Below are positions 54,830 to 64,000 of a stretch of 64,000 nt of DNA, one piece after another (positions within the stretch are counted from its first letter, which is position 1; each line of letters starts with the position of its first letter). The notes beneath the pieces were generated by a model. The model saw nothing but the letters and a program-made list of their open reading frames with translations. It was not told the origin of the DNA and did no database searches. The stretch is from Arthrobacter sp. OY3WO11 (GTDB lineage Bacteria; Actinomycetota; Actinomycetes; Actinomycetales; Micrococcaceae): contig NZ_LWLP01000001.1 in assembly GCF_001641125.1 (NCBI RefSeq), positions 190,079 through 254,078 of the forward strand, read 5' to 3'. The position numbers and the translations under genes are program-made.

Positions 54830-56254
54830 ATGACAGTAGACGAAGCCAACCACGCCAATACTGTCGGAAGTTCCTGGCGGCGGGTTGTCAGCCTGCTGGA
54901 GCAGGACCACCGTGTTTCACCGCGGCAGCGGGGCTTTGTCATCCTCGCCCAGGCCCAGGGCCTGATCGGTTCCACCCTCCTGGTGGCCGTCCCCAACGAG
55001 CTCACCCGCGAAGTGCTCCAGACCCAGGTCAAGGACGCACTGGATGATGCGCTGCACAACGTTTTCTCCGAGGACATCCGCTGCGCCATCGACGTCGATA
55101 CAGATTTGGTGCCCATCCACACGGAACCTGAACCCGTCGACGTCGAGCCGTCCTTCTCCGCGGACCAGCTCATCGAACAGAAGCCGCAGCCGATGCTGCC
55201 CAGCACGTCGCACGAATTCGGCCGGCTGAACCCGAAGTACGTCTTCGATACCTTCGTTATTGGTTCGTCCAACCGCTTTGCCCACGCCGCCGCCGTCGCA
55301 GTGGCTGAAGCGCCCGCCAAGGCGTACAACCCGCTGTTCATCTACGGCGACTCCGGACTCGGAAAAACGCACCTCCTGCACGCAATCGGCCACTATGCCC
55401 GGCGGCTCTACAGCGGAATCCGCGTCCGCTACGTGAATTCGGAGGAGTTCACCAACGACTTCATCAACTCCATCCGTGACGATGAAGGCGCAAGCTTCAA
55501 GACCACCTACCGCAACGTCGACGTACTGCTCATCGATGACATCCAGTTCCTCGCAGGCAAGGACCGGACGCTCGAGGAGTTCTTCCACACGTTCAACTCG
55601 CTGCACAACAACAACAAGCAGGTAGTGATCACCTCGGACCAGCCGCCCAAGCTGCTGGCAGGGTTCGAGGACCGCATGAAGTCACGCTTCGAGTGGGGCC
55701 TCCTCACCGATATCCAGCCGCCGGAACTTGAAACCCGAATTGCCATCCTCCGCAAGAAGGCGCTCAGCGAAGGGCTGTCCGCTCCGGATGACGCCCTCGA
55801 GTACATCGCATCCAAGATCTCCAGCAATATCCGGGAGCTCGAAGGCGCGCTGATCCGCGTTACCGCGTTCGCCAGCCTCAACCGCCAGCCCGTTGACGTG
55901 GCCCTTGCCGAGATGGTCCTCAAGGACCTCATCACCGACGACGGCGCCCAGGAGATCACGTCCAGCCAGATCCTCCAGCAGACCGCCGAGTACTTCAAGC
56001 TGAGCATGGAAGAGCTGTGCAGCAAATCGCGCACCCGCACACTGGTAACTGCACGCCAAATCGCCATGTACCTCTGCCGTGAACTGACGGACATGTCGCT
56101 GCCGAAGATTGGCCAGGAGCTTGGCGGCCGCGACCACACCACGGTGATCCATGCCGACAGGAAGATCCGCGAGCTGATGGCCGAGCGCCGTGTGATTTAC
56201 AACCAGGTGACGGAGCTGACCAACCGGATCAAGCAGCAGCAGCGCGACTCGTAG
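54830..56254 (+). CDS. dnaA: Replication initiator DnaA
   Basis: AAA+ initiator of 474 aa. Domain I (1-~80), short acidic linker, AAA core with Walker [19 protein letters not shown] and Walker [17 protein letters not shown], sensor region [20 protein letters not shown], and DNA-binding domain IV with [14 protein letters not shown]. The ATG at 54830 follows GAGGG by nine bases; the TTG three bases upstream would add only one residue. The gene sits between DnaA-box clusters, as in typical actinobacterial origins. Confidence 0.98.
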   Translation: MTVDEANHANTVGSSWRRVVSLLEQDHRVSPRQRGFVILAQAQGLIGSTLLVAVPNELTREVLQTQVKDALDDALHNVFSEDIRCAIDVDTDLVPIHTEPEPVDVEPSFSADQLIEQKPQPMLPSTSHEFGRLNPKYVFDTFVIGSSNRFAHAAAVAVAEAPAKAYNPLFIYGDSGLGKTHLLHAIGHYARRLYSGIRVRYVNSEEFTNDFINSIRDDEGASFKTTYRNVDVLLIDDIQFLAGKDRTLEEFFHTFNSLHNNNKQVVITSDQPPKLLAGFEDRMKSRFEWGLLTDIQPPELETRIAILRKKALSEGLSAPDDALEYIASKISSNIRELEGALIRVTAFASLNRQPVDVALAEMVLKDLITDDGAQEITSSQILQQTAEYFKLSMEELCSKSRTRTLVTARQIAMYLCRELTDMSLPKIGQELGGRDHTTVIHADRKIRELMAERRVIYNQVTELTNRIKQQQRDS

Positions 56255-56778
56255 CCGCCGCATCTATACCTTATTAACAGGCGCATGTGGATAAGCCTGT
56301 GGATACTTAAGGGGACAACCGCGGTTAATGGGCTTAAAACCCTTAAGGCGCCTGTGGATTCGAAAAATCGCGAAAAATGTTGTCCCCATCCACACCCTGT
56401 TTAAAACCTCCGCCGCCCACAGTCCATGAACAGGGCTTAACCGCCGGATCCTGCGGTGAGGGAGAGTTATCCACAGTTTCCACAGCAGTTATTAACACTA
56501 CTAATCCCAAGAAATTGAAATCCCTCAAACAACAAGACCGGTCCGCCCTCCCGAACCTCTCCAGGCCAAGCGGCCCAAAGGGGGCCCGGCTGACTTGGGG
56601 GATGGGTTAATCCCGGATCTTCCGGCTAAGCTGTCAGCAGCGCTCCCATCCTTGGGTTTTGTGTGGTTCCTTCAGCACGGACCATGCACCAGCACGGGCG
56701 GGGCAACAACTCTTCGGAACTCCCGGCGGGACGTTTCAAGAACATCAACGCAGCAGCAATGAAAGGCGGCACCCTTCC
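56255..56778. other. oriC: oriC, right part (dnaA-dnaN intergenic)
   Basis: DnaA boxes: TGTGGATAA at 56286-56294 and TTATCCACA at 56467-56475 (both perfect), TGTGGATAC at 56298-56306, TGTGGATTC at 56353-56361 and CCATCCACA at 56386-56394 (weaker). An AT-rich stretch from about 56485 to 56535 next to the last perfect box is a candidate unwinding element. No gene is visible in these 524 bases. Confidence 0.85.
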
Positions 56779-57903
56779 GTGAAGTTCAGAGTCGATCGGG
56801 ACGTCCTGGCAGAAGCCGTCACCTGGACAGCCCGCTCGTTGTCTCCGCGGCCGCCCGTACCGGTCCTGTCCGGTTTGCTGTTGAAGGCCGAAGCCGGCAC
56901 GGTGAGCCTCTCGAGCTTTGACTACGAGACCTCTGCCCGCCTGGAAATCGCAGCGGACATCAGGGACGAGGGCACCATCCTGGTCTCCGGCCGGCTCCTG
57001 GCCGACATCTGCCGCAGCCTGCCCTCTGCACCCGTCGACGTCGAAACCGACGGCAACAAAGTCACCCTCACCTGCCGCCGCAGCAGCTTCCACCTGGCCA
57101 CCATGCCCGAAGCCGAGTACCCGCCGCTTCCCGCACTTCCGCCCATCAGCGGCACCGTTCCCGGTGATGCTTTCGCCCAGGCGGTATCGCAGGTGATCAT
57201 CGCCGCGAGCAAGGACGACACTTTGCCCATCCTCACCGGGGTACGGATGGAAATCGAGGATGACCTCATTACGCTCCTCGCCACCGACCGCTACAGGCTG
57301 GCCATGCGCGAGGTGCCGTGGAAGCCGGTCACTCCCGGCATCTCAACCAGCGCACTGGTCAAGGCAAAAACCTTGAACGAAGTTGCCAAGACCCTTGGCA
57401 ACAGCGGCGACGTTCACCTCGCCCTCGCCGATGACGAGAGCCGGCTGATCGGCTTCGAAAGCGGGGGACGCACCACCACCTCGTTGCTGGTTGACGGCGA
57501 CTACCCCAAGATCCGCTCACTTTTCCCTGACTCCACCCCCATCCACGCCACCGTACAAACCCAGGAACTCGTGGAAGCAGTGCGGCGCGTCTCCCTCGTG
57601 GCGGAGCGCAACACCCCGGTGCGCCTGGCCTTCACCCAGGGCCAGCTGAACCTGGACGCCGGCACCGGAGAAGACGCCCAGGCCTCCGAAGAACTGGAAG
57701 CCCAGCTTTCCGGCGAGGACATCACCGTGGCCTTCAACCCCCATTACCTGGTGGAGGGGCTGAGCGTGATTGAAACCAAATTCGTCCGGTTCTCGTTCAC
57801 CACGGCACCCAAGCCCGCCATGATCACAGCCCAGGCAGACGCCGACGGCGAGGACCAGGATGACTACCGCTACCTGGTGATGCCGGTCCGCCTCCCCAAC
57901 TAG
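56779..57903 (+). CDS. dnaN: DNA polymerase III beta sliding clamp
   Basis: Ring clamp for DNA polymerase III; 374 aa. Starts MKFRVDRDVLAEAVTWTARS from a GTG at 56779; the upstream open frame lies in the origin and is not clamp-like. Later motifs: ASKDDTLPILTGVRMEIEDD, ATDRYRLAMREV and the C-terminal YLVMPVRLPN. Standard position after dnaA. Confidence 0.97.
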   Translation: MKFRVDRDVLAEAVTWTARSLSPRPPVPVLSGLLLKAEAGTVSLSSFDYETSARLEIAADIRDEGTILVSGRLLADICRSLPSAPVDVETDGNKVTLTCRRSSFHLATMPEAEYPPLPALPPISGTVPGDAFAQAVSQVIIAASKDDTLPILTGVRMEIEDDLITLLATDRYRLAMREVPWKPVTPGISTSALVKAKTLNEVAKTLGNSGDVHLALADDESRLIGFESGGRTTTSLLVDGDYPKIRSLFPDSTPIHATVQTQELVEAVRRVSLVAERNTPVRLAFTQGQLNLDAGTGEDAQASEELEAQLSGEDITVAFNPHYLVEGLSVIETKFVRFSFTTAPKPAMITAQADADGEDQDDYRYLVMPVRLPN

Positions 57904-57934
57904 TCCCCACCGCCACCCTCGCCTCGCAAGCTCG

Positions 57935-57950
57935 GCCAGGGAACCCTGGC
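57935..57950 (+). terminator. Short hairpin after dnaN
   Basis: GCCAGGG-AA-CCCTGGC, seven base pairs, 31 bases after the stop. Small and without T run; may be a terminator or only a local palindrome. Confidence 0.35.
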
Positions 57951-58010
57951 GGCGTGGGCCCACCAGTTGGGCTACCCACCCTCCCCCCTAGCGCAGAAAA
58001 GAGTTCCACC

Positions 58011-58895
58011 ATGCACATTGGACTGATCGGCCTTGGCAAAATGGGATTCAACATGCGCGAACGGCTGCGCAAGGGCGGGGTTGAGGTCACCGGATATGAC
58101 CGCAACCCGGACGTGACGGACGCCGGATCCATCGATGAGCTCCTGGCCGCGGTTCCCACGCCCCGGCTCATCTGGGTCATGGTCCCTGCCGGCGACATCA
58201 CCGACGCCGTCATCAAGGAGTTGGGCGAAAAGCTCAGCGAGGGCGACCTGGTGATTGACGGCGGCAATTCCCGCTTCACCGAAGACCAGAAACACGGCGA
58301 ACTCCTCGCCGCCAAGGGGATCCACTTCGCGGACTGCGGAGTATCCGGCGGAGTCTGGGGACTGCAGAACGGCTACGGCCTCATGGCCGGCGGCGACGCC
58401 GCCGATATTGAGCGTGCGCTTCCGGTCTTCGACGCCCTGCGCCCTGAGGGGGACCGGGCGGACAGCTTTGTCCACGTGGGCGGGATCGGTGCAGGCCATT
58501 ACGCCAAGATGGTCCACAACGGAATCGAATACGGCCTGATGCAGGCATATGCCGAGGGCTACCAGCTGCTGGCTTCCAAGGACATCATCAGCGACCTGCC
58601 CGGAACATTCCGCGCCTGGCAAAAGGGCACCGTGGTCCGGTCCTGGCTGCTGGACCTGCTGGTCAAAGCCCTCGATGAGGATCCGGGCCTGCAAAACATC
58701 GACGACTACGTCGAGGATTCCGGTGAGGGCAGGTGGACCGTGGAAGAAGCCATTGCCAATGCGATTCCGGCGCCGGCCATCACTGCGGCGCTTTTCGCCC
58801 GGTTTGAATCCCGCGAGGACAGCTCCCCGGCCATGAAGATGGTGTCCGCGCTGCGGCACCAGTTCGGCGGCCACGCCACCCGTCCCGCCAAGTAA
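58011..58895 (+). CDS. gnd: 6-phosphogluconate dehydrogenase, decarboxylating (short form)
   Basis: Oxidises 6-phosphogluconate to ribulose 5-phosphate; 294 aa, the short (GndA/YqeC-like) form. MHIGLIGLGKMGFNMRERLR binds the cofactor, DGGNSRFTEDQ and VSGGVWGLQNGYGLMAGG form the active site, and HYAKMVHNGIEYGLMQAYAE holds the catalytic Lys. The ATG at 58011 leads straight into the Rossmann motif. Gnd between dnaN and recF is usual in actinobacteria. Confidence 0.95.
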   Translation: MHIGLIGLGKMGFNMRERLRKGGVEVTGYDRNPDVTDAGSIDELLAAVPTPRLIWVMVPAGDITDAVIKELGEKLSEGDLVIDGGNSRFTEDQKHGELLAAKGIHFADCGVSGGVWGLQNGYGLMAGGDAADIERALPVFDALRPEGDRADSFVHVGGIGAGHYAKMVHNGIEYGLMQAYAEGYQLLASKDIISDLPGTFRAWQKGTVVRSWLLDLLVKALDEDPGLQNIDDYVEDSGEGRWTVEEAIANAIPAPAITAALFARFESREDSSPAMKMVSALRHQFGGHATRPAK

Positions 58896-58903
58896 TACCC
58901 AGC

Positions 58904-58923
58904 AGGGAACCGCGAGGTTCCCG
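58904..58923 (+). promoter_or_regulatory. Hairpin covering the recF ribosome-site region
   Basis: GGGAACC (58905-58911) pairs with GGTTCCC (58916-58922) around GCGA, so the only SD-like bases (GCGAGG) before the recF start are in the loop and stem. It could limit recF translation or end gnd mRNA. Confidence 0.4.
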
Positions 58924-58926
58924 GAA

Positions 58927-60153
58927 TTGCCGAAAAACCGCGTGTACCTAGAACACCTCTCCCTGACTGACTTCCGCAGTTATGCCCAGGTGGACCTTGC
59001 CCTGGGGCCGGGTGTCACTGTCCTTGTGGGATACAACGGCATCGGCAAAACCAACCTGATGGAAGCCATCGGCTACCTGGCCACACTGAGCTCACACCGC
59101 GTCAGCTCGGATGCGCCCCTGCTCCGGTTCGGAACGGAACGTGCGCTGGTCCGGGCCAGGCTGGTCCGCGGGGAACAGATCACGGTCCTGGAACTGGAAA
59201 TCAATGCGGGGCGGGCAAACCGCGGACGCATCAACCGCAGCAATCCGGTGCGGGCACGCGATCTCCTGGGGATCTGCCAGACAGTACTTTTCGCACCGGA
59301 AGACCTGGCCCTGGTGAAGGGCGATCCTTCCAACCGACGCCGGTTCCTCGATGAACTGCTGGCCAGCCTCGTTCCGCACCACGCCGCCACGCGCAGCGAT
59401 TACGACCGTGTCCTGAAACAACGCAATGCGCTGCTCAAATCAGCCCGCGCCGGAAAGTTCACGCCGGCCCATGAGGCGACCCTGGACGTGTGGGACCAAC
59501 ACATGGCGAAAGCCGGGGCCGAACTGCTGCACGCGCGGCTTGAACTGGTGGAACGGCTGCGGCCGCACCTGGGCCGTGCCTATGCGGAGCTGACCGACGC
59601 ATCCAAACCCGCCGACGCCGTCTACCGTTCCAGCCTCCAAAACCAGATGGACGACGACGGCGCCCCGCTGATGCGTGCAGCCGGCACCGGTGGCGGTGGT
59701 GCTGCATCAGACGTGGAAGACCTGCGCCAGCTGTCCGTGGAACAGCTGGCGGAACGGTACGTCAAGGCTTTCGCGGACTCCCGCCGCAAGGAGATAGAGC
59801 GGGGCATTTCGCTCGTGGGTCCGCACCGTGACGAACTGGAACTCATCCTGGGCCAGGCGCCGGCCAAAGGCTATGCTTCGCACGGCGAAACCTGGTCCAT
59901 GTGCCTGTCCCTTCGGCTCGCCTCCTACTATGTGATGCTGGACGACACCCGGACAGGGGGCTCGGCTCCCATCCTGATCCTGGACGACGTTTTTGCCGAG
60001 CTTGACGTCCAGCGGCGGCGTAAACTGGCCGCAATAGTCTCCGGCGCGGAACAGGTCCTGGTGACCGCCGCCGTCGACGCCGACATCCCGGAAGAGCTCT
60101 CGGGACGGCGGGTGAAGGTCATCCCGGGAGGTATCGATGAGCAGGGACAGTGA
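58927..60153 (+). CDS. recF: DNA repair ATPase RecF
   Basis: Loads RecA on gapped DNA; 408 aa. YLEHLSLTDFRSYAQVDLAL and Walker A GYNGIGKTNLMEAIGYL at the N-terminus; signature-like SRRKEIERGISLVGPHRDEL, then LRLASYYVMLDDTRTG and Walker B PILILDDVFAELD toward the C-terminus. The TTG at 58927 has the better spacing to GCGAGG; a GTG at 58942 (starting at the tyrosine of YLEHL) is equally possible. The dciA-like gene overlaps its end by 17 bases. Confidence 0.96.
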   Translation: MPKNRVYLEHLSLTDFRSYAQVDLALGPGVTVLVGYNGIGKTNLMEAIGYLATLSSHRVSSDAPLLRFGTERALVRARLVRGEQITVLELEINAGRANRGRINRSNPVRARDLLGICQTVLFAPEDLALVKGDPSNRRRFLDELLASLVPHHAATRSDYDRVLKQRNALLKSARAGKFTPAHEATLDVWDQHMAKAGAELLHARLELVERLRPHLGRAYAELTDASKPADAVYRSSLQNQMDDDGAPLMRAAGTGGGGAASDVEDLRQLSVEQLAERYVKAFADSRRKEIERGISLVGPHRDELELILGQAPAKGYASHGETWSMCLSLRLASYYVMLDDTRTGGSAPILILDDVFAELDVQRRRKLAAIVSGAEQVLVTAAVDADIPEELSGRRVKVIPGGIDEQGQ

Positions 60154-60697
60154 AAAAGGCGGCGGGCTTCAGCCCGGCCGCGACCCCGACAACATCGATG
60201 CTCCCCAGGTCGCCCTGAACAGGATGCGGGAGGCAGCCGCAGCGCGCGGCGAGATCCGCAGGACCGCATCCCGTTCGGGCTCCGCCAAAGCCAAAAAAGG
60301 CATCCGGGACACCCGCGGCTTCAGCCAGTTCCACGCCAGCGGCCGCGACCCCCTCGGCCTGGGCAAGGTGGTTGGACGCTTGGTGGCGGAGCGCGGCTGG
60401 ACGTCGCCGGTGGCGGTGGGATCCGTCATGGCCGAATGGGCCACCTTGGTTGGCCCCGAAATTTCGGCCCATTGCACGCCCGAGAGCTTTACCGACACCA
60501 CCCTCCACGTCCGCTGCGACTCAACCGCCTGGGCCACCCAGCTCCGGCTCCTCAGCACCAGCCTTCTGGAGAAGTTCCGGGTGGAGCTGGGGGACGGAGT
60601 GGTCACGAGCATCCAGGTTCTGGGCCCTTCTGCACCGAGTTGGCGCAAGGGCGGCCGGTCCGTGAACGGGCGCGGTCCCCGTGACACCTACGGGTAG
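60137..60697 (+). CDS. dciA: DciA-like DUF721 protein (helicase loader candidate)
   Basis: Protein of 186 aa whose C-terminal ~100 residues form the DUF721/DciA domain (GRLVAERGWTSPVAVGSVMA, then EWATLVGPEISAHCTPESF and STAWATQLRLLSTSLLEKF). DciA loads the replicative helicase in bacteria without DnaC. The N-terminal ~70 residues are charged and probably disordered. It overlaps recF, so translation is coupled, and precedes gyrB. Confidence 0.9.
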   Translation: MSRDSEKGGGLQPGRDPDNIDAPQVALNRMREAAAARGEIRRTASRSGSAKAKKGIRDTRGFSQFHASGRDPLGLGKVVGRLVAERGWTSPVAVGSVMAEWATLVGPEISAHCTPESFTDTTLHVRCDSTAWATQLRLLSTSLLEKFRVELGDGVVTSIQVLGPSAPSWRKGGRSVNGRGPRDTYG

Positions 60698-61078
60698 TGC
60701 CGGCGGCGCACTCTTGAAAATCGACGTAACGGCGTGTAGAGCCTTGAAAGGGCCGGAGGGTGTATAGGCACCCGGAGGCCGTCCTGCCAGCGCGCCCAAG
60801 GCGCGACTAACGGCCTCCCGCAGGCACACCACCGCCCGGGGAAGGCCCTGGAATGCGGGGAATTGGCCGCCTGCACGGTAGAATCCTTGTAGATAACTGG
60901 GCGCGGGTGAACGTTGACTGGGTCCGTTTTCCGCGCGTTTCAGGCCCGCGGAGCGCGGATCCACCGTCAGCCATACATCGGCGCTACAAGTTTGTGCCTG
61001 TTGGCGGATGACTTCCCTGCAGTAACCGGGGAAGGATTCGGCCGGCCATCATCGAGAACAGAGGAGTCGACAGCGCCT
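60698..61078. other. Intergenic region between dciA and gyrB
   Basis: 381 bases with no gene I can support. A GC hairpin near 60799-60816 (GCGCGCCCAAGGCGCGAC) may end the recF-dciA unit. A TAGAAT near 60880 is the only promoter-like -10 element seen before gyrB. Confidence 0.4.
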
Positions 61079-63166
61079 GTGGCTAACGACAATACAGATA
61101 TTCTGGCAGCTGAACCCGCAGTCGAGGATGCCCGTACGCCTGACACCCCGGCCGCACCAGGGACGCAGCGTGAATATGGCGCCAGCGACATCACTGTCCT
61201 TGAAGGCCTGGAAGCCGTCCGGAAACGTCCAGGCATGTACATCGGCTCCACAGGGCCCCGCGGACTCCACCACCTGGTCTATGAAGTTGTTGACAACTCC
61301 GTGGACGAGGCCCTGGCCGGTTACTGCACGCACATTGAGGTTGTCCTTCAGGCCGACGGCGGCGTGAAGGTTGTGGACGACGGCCGCGGCATCCCCGTGG
61401 ACATGCACCCCACGGAACACAAACCCACAGTTGAAGTGGTCATGACCATCCTGCACGCCGGCGGAAAGTTCGGCGGCGGCGGATACGCCGTCTCGGGCGG
61501 CCTCCACGGCGTGGGCATTTCGGTCGTGAACGCTCTTTCCAACCGCGTGGATACGGAAGTTCGGCGCCAGGGCCACGTATGGCGCATGTCTTTCGCGGAC
61601 GGGGGCAAGCCCCAGGGCAGCCTGGTCAAGGGCGAAGAGACGGACCGCACCGGCACCACCCAGACGTTCTACCCGGATCCGGCAATCTTCGAAGTCACCG
61701 AGTTCGACTTCGAGACGCTCCGCGCCCGCTTCCAGCAGATGGCCTTCCTCAACAAGGGACTCCGCATCACGCTCACGGACGAGCGCACCTCCGCCGAAGC
61801 GGACGGCGACGCCGACCTGGATCTGGACGCCGTCGTCACCGAGGGCGAGGTCAGCGCGGAACACCGCACCGTGGTGTACCAGTACGACGACGGCCTGCTG
61901 GACTACGTCAAGCACCTGAACTCGGGCAAGAAGGTTGACGTGGTCCACGAGGACGTCATCGCCTTCGAAACCGAGGACAAGGACCGGAAGATTGCCCTGG
62001 AAATGGCGATGCAGTGGACCAACGCGTACTCCGAAAGCGTCCACACCTACGCCAACACCATCAACACGCATGAGGGCGGCACCCACGAAGAGGGTTTCCG
62101 GGCCGCGATGACGTCCCTAATCAACCGCTACGCGCGCGAGAAGGGAATCATCAAGGAAAAGGACGACAACCTGACCGGCGATGACATCCGCGAAGGCCTC
62201 ACGGCTGTCATCTCCGTGAAACTCGCCGAACCCCAGTTCGAAGGGCAGACCAAAACCAAGCTCGGCAACTCGGAGGTCAAGGGCTTTGTCCAGCGCGTGG
62301 TCACCGACGGCCTGGGTGACTGGCTGGAGCGCAACCCGGGCCCTGCCCGTGACGTCATCCGGAAGGCGATCTCCGCGGCGCAGGCACGGATGGCCGCACG
62401 CAAGGCCCGTGACAACGCCCGCCGCAAGAGTCCGCTCGAATCCTTCGGCATGCCCGGCAAGCTCTCCGACTGCTCCTCGAAGAACCCGGAGAAATGTGAG
62501 GTCTACATTGTGGAGGGCGACTCCGCCGGCGGTTCCGCCAAGCGCGGCCGCAACCCGGAGACCCAGGCCATCCTTCCCCTGCGCGGAAAGATCCTGAACG
62601 TGGAACGCGCGCGCCTGGACAAAGCGCTGGGCAACGCCGAAGTCCAGTCCATGATCACTGCCTTCGGCACGGGCATCGGCGAGGACTTCGACCTCTCCAA
62701 GCTGCGGTACCACAAGATCGTCCTGATGGCGGATGCCGACGTGGATGGCCAGCACATCACAACCCTGCTGATGACCCTGCTGTTCCGCTACATGCGGCCC
62801 CTGATCGAGAACGGCTATGTTTACCTGGCGCAGCCGCCGCTGTACCGCATCAAGTGGTCCAACGCTGCCCACGACTACGTGTACAGCGACCGCGAACGCG
62901 ATGCGAAACTCGTGGCCGGACAGGCTGCCGGGCGCCGGATCCCCAAGGACAACGGCATCCAGCGTTACAAGGGCCTCGGCGAAATGGATTACACCGAGCT
63001 GTGGGACACCACCATGGACCCGGACCACCGCACGCTGCTGCAGGTGACGATGGACGACGCCCTCGCCGCCGACCAGATCTTCTCGGTCCTTATGGGCGAG
63101 GACGTCGAGTCACGCCGCAACTTCATCCAGCAGAACGCCAAGGACGTCAGGTTCCTCGATATCTAG
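61079..63166 (+). CDS. gyrB: DNA gyrase subunit B
   Basis: ATPase subunit of gyrase, 695 aa. The GTG at 61079 lies 12 bases after GAGGAG and gives MANDNTDIL; the upstream frame is not protein-like. GHKL ATPase: [40 protein letters not shown]. Transducer region follows; [24 protein letters not shown] and later [14 protein letters not shown]-terminal [15 protein letters not shown] as usual. Confidence 0.98.
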   Translation: MANDNTDILAAEPAVEDARTPDTPAAPGTQREYGASDITVLEGLEAVRKRPGMYIGSTGPRGLHHLVYEVVDNSVDEALAGYCTHIEVVLQADGGVKVVDDGRGIPVDMHPTEHKPTVEVVMTILHAGGKFGGGGYAVSGGLHGVGISVVNALSNRVDTEVRRQGHVWRMSFADGGKPQGSLVKGEETDRTGTTQTFYPDPAIFEVTEFDFETLRARFQQMAFLNKGLRITLTDERTSAEADGDADLDLDAVVTEGEVSAEHRTVVYQYDDGLLDYVKHLNSGKKVDVVHEDVIAFETEDKDRKIALEMAMQWTNAYSESVHTYANTINTHEGGTHEEGFRAAMTSLINRYAREKGIIKEKDDNLTGDDIREGLTAVISVKLAEPQFEGQTKTKLGNSEVKGFVQRVVTDGLGDWLERNPGPARDVIRKAISAAQARMAARKARDNARRKSPLESFGMPGKLSDCSSKNPEKCEVYIVEGDSAGGSAKRGRNPETQAILPLRGKILNVERARLDKALGNAEVQSMITAFGTGIGEDFDLSKLRYHKIVLMADADVDGQHITTLLMTLLFRYMRPLIENGYVYLAQPPLYRIKWSNAAHDYVYSDRERDAKLVAGQAAGRRIPKDNGIQRYKGLGEMDYTELWDTTMDPDHRTLLQVTMDDALAADQIFSVLMGEDVESRRNFIQQNAKDVRFLDI

Positions 63167-63220
63167 GACTAGGTCCTGCAGATATTCGGTTACTGACATA
63201 TACCTGAAACGGAAATTAAT

Positions 63221-64000
63221 ATGAGCGACGAAACACCCGAGAACCCGGCCTCCGAAGCCGGCACTCCGGACACCGTTCTTGAAGGCGACGTGCTGATAGA
63301 CCGCGTGGAGCAGGTGGACCTGCAGACGGAAATGCAGCGGTCCTACCTCGACTATGCGATGGCTGTCATTGTTGGCCGTGCCCTTCCCGACGTCCGCGAC
63401 GGACTGAAGCCTGTCCACCGCAGGGTCCTTTATGCGATGTTCGACGGCGGCTACCGGCCGGACCGCTCCTTCAACAAGTGCGCCCGCGTGGTGGGCGAGG
63501 TCATGGGCCAGTACCACCCCCACGGCGACACCGCGATCTACGATGCGTTGGTCCGCCTTATCCAGGACTGGACGATGCGGTATCCCTTGGCCCTCGGCCA
63601 GGGCAACTTCGGTTCCCCGGGCAACGACGGCGCTGCCGCGCCGCGTTATACCGAAACCAAGATGGCGCCGCTGGCCATGGAGATGGTCCGTGACATCGAC
63701 GAGGAAACCGTCGATTTCCAGGACAACTACGACGGCAAGAACCAGGAACCCACCATCCTGCCCGCCCGTTTCCCCAACCTGCTGGTGAACGGCTCCTCAG
63801 GCATCGCCGTCGGGATGGCCACCAACATTCCGCCGCACAACCTCCGCGAAGTAGCCGACGGTGTGCAGTGGTACCTGTCCAACCCCACGGCCAGCCGCGA
63901 GGAACTGCTGGAAGAACTCCTGCTGCGGGTCAAGGGCCCGGATTTCCCCACCGGCGCCACCATCCTGGGCCACAAGGGCATCGAGGACGCTTACCGGACC
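63221..64000 (+). CDS. gyrA: DNA gyrase subunit A, 3' truncated by window
   Basis: First 260 codons of gyrase A. The ATG at 63221 opens [14 protein letters not shown], an extra N-terminal acidic stretch of about 30 residues before [20 protein letters not shown]. The catalytic Tyr is in [11 protein letters not shown]. The quinolone-determining region reads [20 protein letters not shown]: the place of E. coli Ser83 is Thr and of Asp87 is Asp. The gene continues past the right edge. Confidence 0.97.
   Translation, partial: MSDETPENPASEAGTPDTVLEGDVLIDRVEQVDLQTEMQRSYLDYAMAVIVGRALPDVRDGLKPVHRRVLYAMFDGGYRPDRSFNKCARVVGEVMGQYHPHGDTAIYDALVRLIQDWTMRYPLALGQGNFGSPGNDGAAAPRYTETKMAPLAMEMVRDIDEETVDFQDNYDGKNQEPTILPARFPNLLVNGSSGIAVGMATNIPPHNLREVADGVQWYLSNPTASREELLEELLLRVKGPDFPTGATILGHKGIEDAYRT

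Noticed and set aside
1..64000. CRISPR arrays, insertion sequences, prophage genes, tRNA or rRNA genes
   Set aside because: No regular spaced repeats, transposase, integrase or phage motifs, and no tRNA or rRNA signatures were found by reading both strands.

Overview
The window is a high-GC actinobacterial chromosome segment, most likely from a Micrococcaceae member of the Arthrobacter/Pseudarthrobacter type. Three things point there: GC-rich codon use, the protein families present, and the gene order trxB-trxA-parB-parA-rsmG-jag-yidC-yidD-rnpA-rpmH-dnaA-dnaN-gnd-recF-dciA-gyrB-gyrA around the replication origin. The genus is inferred from recalled family resemblance, not from a search.

Layout. 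(1) 1-19.5 kb is a surface or exopolysaccharide locus: a Wzz/BY-kinase, three glycosyltransferases, a Wzy-like polymerase, a Wzx-like flippase, a phosphotransferase next to a nucleotidyltransferase-kinase-methyltransferase-like fusion, a large LuxR-type (LAL) regulator with a repeat array upstream, a polyprenyl-phosphate sugar transferase, and a three-gene sugar-nucleotide cassette (Gfo/Idh oxidoreductase, DegT-family PLP enzyme, hexapeptide acyltransferase). Genes lie on alternating strands, several have AT-rich 5' ends, and a broken YCII gene lies inside. (2) 19.5-38.2 kb is mostly minus-strand housekeeping and accessory genes: M18 aminopeptidase; an ABC transporter with its two-component system; a PAP2/diacylglycerol-kinase fusion; an MFS transporter with a DeoR regulator; an ABC-F protein; a penicillin-binding lipoprotein; an FAD oxidoreductase; a GT87-like mannosyltransferase; two very small genes with near-perfect ribosome binding sites; a histidine phosphatase; and a CCA-adding enzyme. 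(3) 38.4-44.5 kb reads plus: NUDIX, MurJ, a pseudokinase-like membrane protein, thioredoxin reductase and thioredoxin. (4) 44.5-48.6 kb is a roughly 4.1 kb stretch with no convincing gene but eight parS-type sites (one degenerate) and DnaA-box-like sequences; a ninth parS lies inside parA. (5) 48.6-64 kb is the origin region proper, with DnaA boxes on both sides of dnaA and ending in a partial gyrA.

How the parts fit. The polysaccharide genes cover initiation, sugar activation, glycosyl transfer, flipping, polymerisation and length control. The origin-proximal genes cover replication initiation, clamp, repair, topology, segregation (ParAB-parS), membrane insertion (YidC) and cell-wall lipid II flipping (MurJ). 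The most unusual signals are a DegT-family enzyme whose PLP lysine position holds histidine (residue 188), beside a Gfo/Idh protein that lacks the usual catalytic motifs; the three-part fusion at 9.6-11.6 kb; the repeat array before the LAL regulator; the independently terminated micro-genes at 35.4-35.9 kb; and the gene-free parS-rich region.
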